A program made the position numbers and the translations under genes. A model generated the notes under the pieces. It searched no databases and was not told where the DNA came from. It saw only the letters and a list, made by a program, of their open reading frames with translations. DNA of 50,202 bases, taken from positions 1 to 50,202 of the IMG/VR virus record IMGVR_UViG_3300034073_002780; one strand, written 5' to 3'. Shown here piece after piece: positions 14,401-23,082 of this stretch. Origin of the DNA: a virus. Within the stretch, counting starts at the first letter, position 1, and each line of letters starts with the position of its first letter.

Positions 14401-16290
14401 TATAAGGATACGCAAAATGATATTCCAAGAACAATAACATTAACAAGTTCTGGTGGAAATGGACAAACATTATCTAAAATAAATCCAAAAATTTCTATTG
14501 TTAGAAACAATGATATTATTTTTGATTTATCAGATTCTTCATTATCTGGATATGATTTTAAAATATTTTATGATAATCAATATTATAGAGAATTTAAGAC
14601 TATAGAAACACAGCAAGATTATAGTTTGATAGGGTTTGGAACACCTGGAATTACTCCAGGTGCAAACTTAATATTAAAGTATTCTGATAATCTACCAGAG
14701 AAACTATTTTATAATATAACAAGCTCAAGTTTTATTAACACTTCAGACATATCATCACCAGACTATACTGAAATTTCATATGTTGATAGTGTATATAATG
14801 GAGAATTTTCTGCATATAATGCTTTTGGAGTTGGATCTACTACCTTTAATATTTCTTTAAATAGAAAACCAGAATCACTATCATATTCAGACACTGATTG
14901 CGATTTTATTGGATATTATACTAATTCTACTAATACTGAGGGAGAAATCTATAGAATTAAAATTTTATCAAAAGGAAATAGCATTGATACATTACCAATT
15001 TTTAGTGGATTCTCATCTTCTAGCTCTGGTGTTGGTGCATATATTATTCCAGTATCAAATGATATAGGTGATCCAAATCAAATAAAATTATATACTAATG
15101 GATTTGATTATCCATCAGATAATACATTGAGACCAAGTGCATCAATTCCAGTATTGCTCACTATAAAAAATAATTACATAATAAACAGTATTGATGTTGT
15201 TGATGGTGGAAATAAATATCTAGCAGCACCAAATCTAATAGTATTAGATGCATCAACAAATCAAGTTATTGATAGTGGTGTAATTAAAGCAGAGTTATCT
15301 GGACTCAGTGTTGGATCTGTTAAAGTAGAAGTTTCTCCAAAAGGTCTTTCTCCAACACCAGTAATAGTTAAGGCTGTAGATAATACAAATGGATTGTCAA
15401 TATCTGAAGTTAGATCTTCAAGTAGTGGAATTGTAACTTGTATACTAACTACTCCAATTGCAGGGTTCTCAACAGACCCATTTAAATTTGGTGATAAAAT
15501 TTTTGTTGAAGGAATACAAAAATATAGTGCTGATGGTGATGGATTTAATTCTTCTGACTATAATTATCAATTTTTTGATGTATTATCATATACACCAGCC
15601 TCAAATCCAGGAACTTTGACATATAGTCTTTCTGGGCTTACTACAAATCCAGGAATTGCTAAGACAATACAGGATTCATTTGCTACTGTTATAAATTCTA
15701 TAGATTATCCAACATTTTCAGTAAATCAAAGTGTTGGGAAGTTTGTGGATGGAGAAACATTATCATCAAATGATGGATTTGGTTTTGAAAAAAGAGACAT
15801 TATTGTAAAAAATCCAACAGAAAATTCTGCAAGAATTTATGGAACATATACTTTATCTGAAGGTGAGGTCTTAAGGGGAAATGATTCTTTAAATGAAGCA
15901 ACTATTGAATCAATAAAAACATCTAGTGGCACTTTTAAGATTACTGCTTATAGTAGTAAAGATATTGGATGGTCAAATGAAACTGGTAAATTAAGTGAAG
16001 ATTTCCAAGTAATTCAAGATAATGATTACTATCAAAATCTATCATACTCTATAAAAAGTGATAGAGGGTGGGATGAAATTGTATCTACAGTAAATGATCT
16101 CCTACATACAAGTGGGTTAAAAAATTTCGCAGATATTCAAATTGTTAACTCTGTTAAGGCCAATCCATATTCAGGAATAGGGACTGCATTAGAGGCAAAT
16201 ATCTTATTGCTAAATGATAATATATCTGAAAGCAGAGTTGATATTATTAATAATTTTGATTTATCTGTTGACGTAGACATACTAAGTTAA
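8443..16290 (+). CDS. Giant baseplate/fibre protein with YHYH domain
   Basis: This gene encodes 2615 residues in one open frame. The N-terminus is MVRGIDGKVKISQIIESQLP. Much of the chain is built of repeated beta modules: a GG-x-GY type (near residues 857, 1050, 1196, 1240, 1280, 1548 and 2250), an HGF-x-x-G-x-x-V/I-x-Y...YYV type, and an E-I-I-x-Y...GC-x-RG type. Residues about 1374-1483 contain a YHYH-like domain (IIGWAYDGNPIYGSYGY, then LYNGRFCKTPEYPNGTYAYF). Its place directly after gp6 is that of T4 gp7, so it may be the gp7 counterpart fused to fibre-like modules. T4 gp7 is only 1032 residues and no clear sequence match is visible. It is a virion protein with high confidence; the exact role is inferred. 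Confidence 0.82.
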   Translation: MVRGIDGKVKISQIIESQLPEFIKDNISIVEADTISSTSFNATYSRTGKTIIVSSPNHNLAEQQRINVETISGSASEGFYGVYEVLDNNTFTILDGIGGSTSGSLSYTTYSGFNSVETREILSEPGSYDKFIEFLRQYYISQEYPSSSLDIIDNLDSYLSLDNLVPESLTNETTLTADVSSTSDTIFVSSTKGFPDKYGLIKIDDEIITYLSKTPISFLGCIRGFSGITNYSDSLNPEELVFSTSDSDSHLSGRTVENLSNLFLKEFFRKIKYSLSPGLENKEFAPGINIGNFLKESRSFYESKGTEESFKILFKVLYGSDVRIIDLEQFLLKPSSARYVRREVSVVEALSGNPVNIVGQTILKENDSEVSASVTRVTPFTVGQRTYYNLYLFVGYDDASSSITGRFDVTPSTLCATEVSITPTSYEVVTVDSTVGFNESGYFIYEGSKIYYDEKTINQFLGCRSETSTILLEKAKSITSSDLYFSYENGDPTKKVELRFTGIVDNIDIDLDYDDPSEKFIYISGDEIFVKNLGKVIENPNPSESPSDVEIFSNSWKYNTSCRFQIDRESISGSEFYIFTNIDKSNLIEGEYIEILERGTQLVVPGLENVEVSIIDGRRVVTSSNIKQLLLDAENKGLSVITEDYDFRRKQKTASSNSNLHIKYGDDKILANILNLYEDELDNSLYVASNSLPSYEINPYIYKYDIDSLPLIGYDSETDLYSIIKFSEPVSFLNGDRVSYFPTDQSIVGLSTEEYYYVKVISDDRTEINLYASPSSIISGDPIGVGELLSGTHSIVLYDQRSLEVEPQKLLRKFNLNQNDNSINRYTTDPGPIGLLVDGVEIFSYKTNDKVYYGPIESVSVLNSGSGYDVINPPLLEFSTGNAKMQPVISGSFEKVLVSRQEFNIGENILINVSGGNGQGAVLEPVLKTYQREVNFDARTITNGGGIDNDLETITFLTPHSFFEGQEVIYDANNNTPIGISSFKVTNADSGESLVPESSYFVSIFNDRTIILYPSFDDFSVGINTIGITTVGNGGIHKFKTLPVNTLSDVIVVDGGSGYTNRKLRVKPSGISTYFNTINFNKHGFSDGEIIEYYSEDSESESAVQISGLSTSINYYVIKVDDNTFQLADAGIGATITENYERGKVVRLSGVGEGYHVFKYPDISLDISYSIPGIGTTASFGSINAVPIVKGNITDVYVYENGVGYGSTILNLKVNPSINIKNGSGAQFKPIISSGRIIDIQVQSGGINYYSYPEVKVISSSGTGAVLKPTIQNGKITDVEVLNGGNNYSQNDTSVIAISAGINAKFDPHIRELTVNNSYKFGTYNETNTPNVFYRKPSDEIVTTLPNKTLQYAVTSYSTNISQRYGDTFPNQHSPIIGWAYDGNPIYGSYGYTSPFNDSSVKLLRPGYTLVTLFDRPPGFENGFFVEDYEFTDDGDLDLYNGRFCKTPEYPNGTYAYFATIENDQFSGSSVGKFPYFIGEYYRSDINKENLLQITQSFDFNNSNLIRNTLPYKVNDQFAGNDFIVESNEIYKQRLLIESTKNGTVDKFKIVDGGSNYKVGDRVLFDQSSNVIAKVSEVKGKDILNVNTTIDLYENSILTWENENQLKVTILPTHDIEVGDTVVISGLSTNLYRNSGFYKVGITTYVTKLTRPLANASTTGIVTTIGLSFIPPNISIGSSIKIENEIMSVLNVYDTQSALKILRPSAGVSHTDFENVNVEVLSSDFLIDRSVERFDSRLNDRYYFNPTESVGLGTTSGITRRFSYYIDGVEYRTDVPTQSIYLPKHKFKTNQQVKFVKPASSSAIIATNDGSNFFNLPQSGNEQTLYVINQSIDYIGLVTNIGLTTSSRGMFFTSSGSNDSRYYIESNFVQETCDVERFKVEVITKDSHNLNDGDKVILSVKPNNTGIGSTSVRIKYDDSSKLLLLDEINISAGISTLSSSITINDHGFITGQKVYYDSTNSIAGGLTTGYYYVLKLDDDTFKLSETYKDTQNDIPRTITLTSSGGNGQTLSKINPKISIVRNNDIIFDLSDSSLSGYDFKIFYDNQYYREFKTIETQQDYSLIGFGTPGITPGANLILKYSDNLPEKLFYNITSSSFINTSDISSPDYTEISYVDSVYNGEFSAYNAFGVGSTTFNISLNRKPESLSYSDTDCDFIGYYTNSTNTEGEIYRIKILSKGNSIDTLPIFSGFSSSSSGVGAYIIPVSNDIGDPNQIKLYTNGFDYPSDNTLRPSASIPVLLTIKNNYIINSIDVVDGGNKYLAAPNLIVLDASTNQVIDSGVIKAELSGLSVGSVKVEVSPKGLSPTPVIVKAVDNTNGLSISEVRSSSSGIVTCILTTPIAGFSTDPFKFGDKIFVEGIQKYSADGDGFNSSDYNYQFFDVLSYTPASNPGTLTYSLSGLTTNPGIAKTIQDSFATVINSIDYPTFSVNQSVGKFVDGETLSSNDGFGFEKRDIIVKNPTENSARIYGTYTLSEGEVLRGNDSLNEATIESIKTSSGTFKITAYSSKDIGWSNETGKLSEDFQVIQDNDYYQNLSYSIKSDRGWDEIVSTVNDLLHTSGLKNFADIQIVNSVKANPYSGIGTALEANILLLNDNISESRVDIINNFDLSVDVDILS

Positions 16291-16309
16291 AAAAATTTAC
16301 ATTTGTAAA

Positions 16310-19300
16310 ATGGCAAAATCAAAGTTTTTAAAGTTACAAAATACTAAACTTTCTGACTATATTGAGGTAAGAACTAATAGAGTCTTGCAAATAGATGACA
16401 TTAGTGGAAATTTTTCCAGTTCTGATGACAATAGAGATGATTTTAGCAATATTTTAACAATAGACCCAAATAATAATTTTAATAGATTTTTGGTGCAGGT
16501 TACCTCAAATGATGGGGAGCATTCACAATTAACCGAAGTTGTAACTTTAAACGACGATTCCGATATTATAAATGTTGTAAAGAATAGTATATCACCAACT
16601 GGATCCGATGATATTATTTCAGATATTGAAGCAATTACAGATTCCGTTGGAAATTTTTATCTTCAATTCACTCCAATAGATCCAAACAATAAAGATTATT
16701 ATATAAAAGTTATTCAAAATAGATTTTTAACAAAATCAACAGGAATTAATACAGTTTCTGTTGGATTTGTTGACTTATTATCATATACAAATTTAGTATC
16801 TAGTGGATCTTCAGTTTCATTTGTTTCATTTGATAAAAATAAGTATAGTTCAATATATGCTACTGTTAATTTAATAGATTCATCTTTAGACTATAAAAAT
16901 TATGTTGAATTGCATGTTACTCATGATGGGACTAATGCTTATATAAGTGAATGGAATTTTGATGATGTTCCACAGTATAACGGAAGATTTATTGGTACAT
17001 TTACTTCTTATATTGAAGACGATATCTTACATATTGATTATATTAATGACATACAGAATCCCGTTTATATTAGATGTAAAAATATAGGATTCGGTGCAAC
17101 ATCAGTCGGTGTTGGTACATATAGATTTAAGTCTATTGGGCAACCAGATGAATCCGAAAGAACATGCATTTATGAGTCCGAATTTTATTCAGGTAGTTCA
17201 TCTTCACCTATACAAGTCTTTTCAATGAGAAAAGATCTTTTTACATCATGTAAGTCTTTAGTTACTGTAGATTGTTCTGCGGAGTCTTCAAAAGGTTTAC
17301 ATGAATTATCAGTCATACATGATGGGACAAATATTAATGTCAGTCAATTTCCATTTGTATCTGTAGGAAGTACATCTGGAATAGGAACTTTTGGTGGTGA
17401 ATATTCTGGGAATCAATTGGTAGTTAAATTTTATCCAGATTCTGGGTTATCTGGAATTACAACCATACTTTCATACAATGAAAAAATATATAAAAATTTT
17501 GATGAGAATATTCCACAACCATTAAATTATATACCAAGTGAAGAGTCTTTAACACAAACCACATTTTTTGGTAAAAATTTAGATACAATAAACAGAAAAG
17601 AGTTTGAATTGTATTATAATGGTATACCAATCTTCAGTAAAAGATTTAATCCATCAAATACTAATATTTTAGATAAAGAGACGGGAATATTTAAAATAAA
17701 CAATCATTTTTTTAGTAATCTAGAAAGATTAATTTATACCCCAAAGTCAACTTTTGAAGGTATTGTAGAGAGTCCAATTGGTATTGGACAAACTTTGAAT
17801 TCTGTTGGTGTTTTAACAACAAAATTACCAGAAGAAGTTTATGTAATTAAATTGAATTCAGATCAATTTAGACTTTCCACTAGAAGAGACTATGCAGAAG
17901 TTGGAATATATGTAACATTTACTGATAGTGGAAGTGGAAATGCACATGAATTGGAAATGTACAAGAAAAATGAAAAAACACTAGTTTCAGTTAATGATAT
18001 TATTCAATACCCACTTTCATATTCATCTTTACAATTCAATTTATTTAATAATATTAACGGGGAAATTGGTGCAGCATCAACTATCTTTTCATTAAGTGGT
18101 ATTAGTAGTATAAATCCAAAAGATTTGCTGAAAATTGATGATGAATATATTTTTATTAATAATGTTGGATTAGGAACTACTAGTGTTGGACCAATAACTT
18201 ATTCTGGGGACTTTTTCTTAGTTGATGGGGTTAGAGGTGCTGTTGGAACATCAGCAACTTCACATACCGATGGAACTCTGACAAGGATTTATAGAGGATC
18301 ATATAATATTGTTGGAAACAAAATTAATTTTGCAGAACCACCTAGAGGAAGTGCATTTTTTATAGAAGAAGAAGATTTTTCAAATCTAACTCGTGCAAAA
18401 GCAACTTTTAATGGAAGAGTTTTCTTAAGAAAAAATTATGATAGCAATCAGATATATGATGATATTTCAGAAAGATTTGATGGATTAAGTACGGATTATG
18501 AAATAACAGTTCAGGGAATTAGTACTGTTGGTTTAGGATCCGATGGTGGAAATGGAGTTTTACTTATCAATGGTCTTTTCCAAACACCTACAACAGAAAC
18601 AAATCCAAATAATAATTTCTTTATTACTGAAGATCAAGTTTCTGGGGTAACTACTGTATCATTTACTGGAATAGTTACGTCAACTGGTGAAATTGAAATA
18701 TCTTTAGATGATGTTAATAAAAACTCTCTTCCAAGAGGAGGTTTAATCGTATCCTTGGGTTCGACTTCTGGCCTTGGATATGCTCCTTTAGTTGGAGCAT
18801 CAGTTACTGCTGTAGTCAGCTCTGGTTCAATTGTTGATATAACTACTGATATTGAATTCGGATCTTATGGGTCTGGATATAGGTCTCCAGTCGTCTTCTC
18901 AATTGAAGAAGATGGTCATAGTGGTTCAGTGGCAGATATAGACGTTACTGTAGGTGCTGGTGGTTCCTTAGCATTTACTATTAACAATGGTGGTAGTGGA
19001 TATACAAATCCAAAAATTATTATCGAACCTCCAAATTATGAAAATTTAGAAGTTATTGGAGTTTCTAGATTGGGAGTAGGTCAAACTACTGAAACTGGAA
19101 TTGGATTACGTCTTAATGTTGATGTACAACCCTCCTCTGTTGTGATAACAGGTGTTGGATCTGATGTAAATGTTCTTGGAATACCTACAACAACTGGAGG
19201 AAGATTTGCTGACGCAGCATCTCTAATTGATAGGAATAAGAGATTTATAGCAAATGAAGCTGTAAATAGGATGATTATAAATTATGGTGGGTATCCTGGA

Positions 19301-21466
19301 CCAGGAACTTCTACTGATTGTGAAGATGACGTTGTTGGTGTTTTGACAACAATTAATTATAATTTACAATATGGTGGAAATGATTTGGTTTATGATGCTG
19401 CTAAAATTTATATTGATAATACTTATCTTCAAGGAGAGGAAGATGAGTCAATTTATACTTTTGAACAGGCAAGGGATATTGCTATTCAAGTAATTAGAAA
19501 TGAGTCAGTTACTGTAAGTCCAGCAACAACACAATATTCACAGGTATTTGATAATACAATCATTGTTGATCCAGATGGTCCACCATATTGTTCAGACGTT
19601 GCTTCCGCAATAACACAATTTGTTGGTATTGTTACTATTGCAATTGGTCAGGGCACTCTTCCAAATAAGGTTATAAGTTCTCCAACCTTATTTGAAGTAA
19701 AAAACTTTAAGATTGTGAAGAATGGATATGCATTTAGAAGAGGTGATATTTTTAAACCAGTAGGATTAGTTACTGCTGCTGGACTTAATTCTCCAAGAAA
19801 TGAATTTGAATTAACAGTTGTTGATGTATATAATGATTCATTTGCATTATGGAACTTTGGAAGTTTGAACTTTATAGATTCAGTCAAAAATTATCAAGAT
19901 GGTAGTAGAGTAAGATTTCCTTTATTCTTTAATTCACAGTTATTAAGTTTTGAAAAAAATTCCGAATCTGCGGAATCTCAATTAATTGATATGAATTCTC
20001 TTTTAATTATTTTTATCAACGGTGTTCTTCAAAACCCTGGAGAGGCATATGAATTTTTGGGTGGAACATCGTTCACATTTACTACTGCACCAAAACCAGA
20101 AGATAAGATAGATATATTTTTCTATATTGGAACAGAAAATGAAGACTCTGTTGTTGTGGATGTTGTTGAAACACTGAAAGTTGGTGATAGTGTGGAGGTT
20201 TTAGGTATCACTGATCCTCCAGTAAAACCACAAACACAAAGATATATTTTGGATATTTCTGGTTCCGATAAAATTCAAACATCATTATATTTTGGAAATG
20301 GAATAGATGATGTAAACTATCGACCATTTAAATGGATAAAGCAAAAAAGAGATTTAATTATTAACAATAGTGAGGTTTCAAAAGCTAGAGATTCTTTAGA
20401 AGCACAAATATACCCCACTTCTAGAATTATTAAAAATTTCTCAACTTCAGATACTGAAATATTTGTTGAAAGTATTGATTTGTTTAAATATGATAATTCA
20501 TCCGTTCCACCAAATGATATTAATCTAGCAATTTATGATGAAAGTATAGAAAAAGTGTCTGCAGCAGCAACAGCTTTGATAGGATTAAATGGACAGTTAG
20601 ATTCTTTAATTATCACTAATTTTGGTGAAGGATATATAGGAACCCTAGCGTCATTCAGATGCTCAAAACCATATAACTACTTAAATAATGGAATATTCGC
20701 AATAAATTCTGGTATCACTTCATTATCAACTGCAGAAGATGTTAAAAATGCAATAGATTTAGTAACTATTTCTGGATCTTTAGAAATTTCTAACGGTCAA
20801 ATTCTTGAACCTGTGTCTTTTGTAGAATTAAATGTCGGATCTGGTTATACATATACAAATCCACCATTAGTTGTTATTGATCCACCAGAAAAATATTATA
20901 ATTTGACATCAAATTCTTCTTCTATTAATGGGTTGGATGTTGGAATAACATCTATAAAATTAGTAAATGGTATAGGTGTACCCAAAGGAATACAATTTAC
21001 TGTCGATGATGCCGAATTAAGTCAATTGACTATTCAAGGATTCAGTGTTGGATACCCAATATATGTGTATGGAACTACTGTTGGTAATGGAATAACTTCA
21101 ATTGATACATCAGATTCTGATGTAATTGGTATAAGTACGAGAGCAATAGATAATATCTATTATGTCCATGCATGGAATTCAACAACTGGAATTATTACTT
21201 GTAATGTACTATCAACTACTTCAATTTCTGGCTTACCAACATCAATACAAAATAATGTTGGAGTTGGACTTGGATTAACTAGTAGGTATTATCCTGTTGG
21301 AAGACTTTCTTGGGGAAAAATTTCTGGAATTACGAGAACATCATCAACTCCTCTATCATTTAATGTTAAAGGAAAGATTATAAGTGGATTATCAACATTC
21401 CCCATTATACAGAGAAGGGGTTATGGTCTAAGAAACAATGGATCTATCAAGAAATCAATTTTATAA
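16310..21466 (+). CDS. Large virion structural (fibre/baseplate) protein
   Basis: This gene encodes 1718 residues. The N-terminus MAKSKFLKLQNTKLSDYIEV is followed by Ser/Asn/Asp/Gly-rich beta-type sequence throughout. GG-x-GY modules occur near residues 845, 887, 1430 and 1504 (for example INNGGSGYTNPKIIIEPP). A YVIKLNSDQFRLS segment matches the YYV..DD.TF.L element of the 8443 protein, and IDDEYIFI...VRG matches its E-I-I-x-Y module. Shared modules and position mark it as a partner of the two other giant proteins in the distal baseplate or fibres. No T4 equivalent is recognisable. Only 19 nt precede it, without a good Shine-Dalgarno sequence. Confidence 0.75.
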   Translation: MAKSKFLKLQNTKLSDYIEVRTNRVLQIDDISGNFSSSDDNRDDFSNILTIDPNNNFNRFLVQVTSNDGEHSQLTEVVTLNDDSDIINVVKNSISPTGSDDIISDIEAITDSVGNFYLQFTPIDPNNKDYYIKVIQNRFLTKSTGINTVSVGFVDLLSYTNLVSSGSSVSFVSFDKNKYSSIYATVNLIDSSLDYKNYVELHVTHDGTNAYISEWNFDDVPQYNGRFIGTFTSYIEDDILHIDYINDIQNPVYIRCKNIGFGATSVGVGTYRFKSIGQPDESERTCIYESEFYSGSSSSPIQVFSMRKDLFTSCKSLVTVDCSAESSKGLHELSVIHDGTNINVSQFPFVSVGSTSGIGTFGGEYSGNQLVVKFYPDSGLSGITTILSYNEKIYKNFDENIPQPLNYIPSEESLTQTTFFGKNLDTINRKEFELYYNGIPIFSKRFNPSNTNILDKETGIFKINNHFFSNLERLIYTPKSTFEGIVESPIGIGQTLNSVGVLTTKLPEEVYVIKLNSDQFRLSTRRDYAEVGIYVTFTDSGSGNAHELEMYKKNEKTLVSVNDIIQYPLSYSSLQFNLFNNINGEIGAASTIFSLSGISSINPKDLLKIDDEYIFINNVGLGTTSVGPITYSGDFFLVDGVRGAVGTSATSHTDGTLTRIYRGSYNIVGNKINFAEPPRGSAFFIEEEDFSNLTRAKATFNGRVFLRKNYDSNQIYDDISERFDGLSTDYEITVQGISTVGLGSDGGNGVLLINGLFQTPTTETNPNNNFFITEDQVSGVTTVSFTGIVTSTGEIEISLDDVNKNSLPRGGLIVSLGSTSGLGYAPLVGASVTAVVSSGSIVDITTDIEFGSYGSGYRSPVVFSIEEDGHSGSVADIDVTVGAGGSLAFTINNGGSGYTNPKIIIEPPNYENLEVIGVSRLGVGQTTETGIGLRLNVDVQPSSVVITGVGSDVNVLGIPTTTGGRFADAASLIDRNKRFIANEAVNRMIINYGGYPGPGTSTDCEDDVVGVLTTINYNLQYGGNDLVYDAAKIYIDNTYLQGEEDESIYTFEQARDIAIQVIRNESVTVSPATTQYSQVFDNTIIVDPDGPPYCSDVASAITQFVGIVTIAIGQGTLPNKVISSPTLFEVKNFKIVKNGYAFRRGDIFKPVGLVTAAGLNSPRNEFELTVVDVYNDSFALWNFGSLNFIDSVKNYQDGSRVRFPLFFNSQLLSFEKNSESAESQLIDMNSLLIIFINGVLQNPGEAYEFLGGTSFTFTTAPKPEDKIDIFFYIGTENEDSVVVDVVETLKVGDSVEVLGITDPPVKPQTQRYILDISGSDKIQTSLYFGNGIDDVNYRPFKWIKQKRDLIINNSEVSKARDSLEAQIYPTSRIIKNFSTSDTEIFVESIDLFKYDNSSVPPNDINLAIYDESIEKVSAAATALIGLNGQLDSLIITNFGEGYIGTLASFRCSKPYNYLNNGIFAINSGITSLSTAEDVKNAIDLVTISGSLEISNGQILEPVSFVELNVGSGYTYTNPPLVVIDPPEKYYNLTSNSSSINGLDVGITSIKLVNGIGVPKGIQFTVDDAELSQLTIQGFSVGYPIYVYGTTVGNGITSIDTSDSDVIGISTRAIDNIYYVHAWNSTTGIITCNVLSTTSISGLPTSIQNNVGVGLGLTSRYYPVGRLSWGKISGITRTSSTPLSFNVKGKIISGLSTFPIIQRRGYGLRNNGSIKKSIL

Positions 21467-21480
21467 AAACGACTATTCAA

Positions 21481-21488
21481 TATAAATA
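21481..21488 (+). promoter_or_regulatory. T4-type late promoter before gp8
   Basis: TATAAATA is an exact match to the T4-type late promoter core, 19 nt before the gp8 start at 21508 and just after the stop of the 1718-residue gene. Confidence 0.7.
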
Positions 21489-21507
21489 AAAGAAAAATAA
21501 ATGAATA

Positions 21508-23079
21508 ATGTCCGCAATAGTAACCGACAAATTTAGAATTAATAATACAAATAATTTTATTAGTTCTGTAGAGGATAATTCTAATTCTTATTATATATTT
21601 TTAGGATTACCTAATCCAGATGTAGATTTATTTGGTAGAGATTCTGAATGGGAGACCTCTACAGGGGGGACTGTTATTCCAAATCCAGTAGATAATAATT
21701 CATATATTAGTCATTACAAAGATACAATTCTTTTTGGTAAAAGAGTAACATCTTCAAATGTAAGGAGAGTTGTTCGTCGTGTTGACTGGTCTAGAGGTTC
21801 AAAATATGATCTTTATAGGCATGATTATAGTACAAGTAATTTGAGTCCTGTAACTAAAAAATCTAGATTATATGATGCAAACTACTATGTCATGAATTCT
21901 GAGTATAAAGTCTATATTTGTTTAGATAATGGTTCATCAGGATCAAATCCTAATGGCAACACTTCTCAAGATGAACCAACATTTACTGATTTGGAACCAT
22001 CAAAAGCTGGTGAGAGTGGTGATGGATATATTTGGAAATACTTGTTTACGGTAAGTCCCGCAGATATTGTTAAATTTGACTCTACAGAGTATATAACATT
22101 ACCAAATTCTTGGGAAACCTCTACAGATTCTTTAATTTCGTCTGTAAGAGAAAATGGTGACTCTAGAGTAAATGGCAATCAAATAAAAAAAATATATATT
22201 GATTCTGCTGGTGCAGGTTATACATCGGGAGAAGTAAATATAATTGGTGATGGAACTGGAGCTAAAGCTTTTATTGAAGTAAATTCTTCTGGAAGTATTA
22301 TTAACGCAATAGTTACTTCAGGTGGAAGTGGTTATACTTATGGTTTAGTTGATTTGGGGTCTTTACAACCAGCAAATAGCATACCAAATCCAGCAAGATT
22401 GATACCCATAATTCCACCATCATATGGTCATGGATATAATATTTACCAAGAATTGGGTGCTGATAGGGTTTTGCTTTATGCCAGATTTGATGACTCTACT
22501 AGAGATTTTCCAACCAATACTAATTTTTCACAAATTGGTATTATAAAAAACCCATCTAAATTTTTATCAGCAGAAACATTTATTGAAAATGAATTTTCAA
22601 ATCTTTATTCTATTAAATTTTCTACTGTAGAAACTGTACAAGTTCCTAATCCTGGTGATACAATAACTCAAGTTTTAAATAGTGGATTTGTTGCTACTGG
22701 ATATGTGGCATCATATGATGCCACAACTAAAGTGTTAAAATACTTTAAAGATCGTTCATTATATTTTGGTGATGGATTAGATGAAACCGATTATATTGGA
22801 ATTTCAACATCTGGAAATCAGAATATAGAATTTGAGTTTAATGGTGGATCTGTTATATCCCCACAGACTGGATTTAGAGGAACAATTGATAGTTCATTTA
22901 CTGGCATTAGTACTACGGTAAATGATCAGATAATAAATTTAGGGTCACAATTTACTAAAGGTCTCTCAAATCCAGAGATAAATAATAATAGTGGGGATAT
23001 TATTTACATAGATAATAGACCTCTAGTAGGAAGAAGTTCCCGACAAAAAGAAGACGTAAAAATTATCTTGGAATTCTAA
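21508..23079 (+). CDS. 8: Baseplate wedge protein gp8
   Basis: This gene encodes 523 residues, longer than T4 gp8 (334). The sequence IVTDKFRINNTNNFISSVED, the segment with NSYYIFLGLPNPD, RRVDWSRGSKYDLYRHDYS and YYVMNSEYKVYICLDNGSSG are hallmarks of the cyanophage gp8 family, as is GDGYIWKYLFTVSPADIVKF. Extra length comes from a C-terminal half with two GG-x-GY type repeats (near residues 225 and 265). gp8 dimers connect the wedge to gp7 and gp10 in T4. An ATG at 21501 is out of frame and stops at once, so 21508 is the start. Confidence 0.9.
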   Translation: MSAIVTDKFRINNTNNFISSVEDNSNSYYIFLGLPNPDVDLFGRDSEWETSTGGTVIPNPVDNNSYISHYKDTILFGKRVTSSNVRRVVRRVDWSRGSKYDLYRHDYSTSNLSPVTKKSRLYDANYYVMNSEYKVYICLDNGSSGSNPNGNTSQDEPTFTDLEPSKAGESGDGYIWKYLFTVSPADIVKFDSTEYITLPNSWETSTDSLISSVRENGDSRVNGNQIKKIYIDSAGAGYTSGEVNIIGDGTGAKAFIEVNSSGSIINAIVTSGGSGYTYGLVDLGSLQPANSIPNPARLIPIIPPSYGHGYNIYQELGADRVLLYARFDDSTRDFPTNTNFSQIGIIKNPSKFLSAETFIENEFSNLYSIKFSTVETVQVPNPGDTITQVLNSGFVATGYVASYDATTKVLKYFKDRSLYFGDGLDETDYIGISTSGNQNIEFEFNGGSVISPQTGFRGTIDSSFTGISTTVNDQIINLGSQFTKGLSNPEINNNSGDIIYIDNRPLVGRSSRQKEDVKIILEF

Positions 23080-23082
23080 CAA

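Noticed and set aside
16296-16309. TTTACA-TT-TGTAAA palindrome between the two giant genes
   Set aside because: Six AT-rich base pairs with a 2-nt spacer in AT-rich DNA are expected by chance, and the loop is too small for an RNA hairpin.
21501-21536. ATG at 21501 as start of gp8
   Set aside because: It is out of frame with gp8 and meets a stop after 11 codons.
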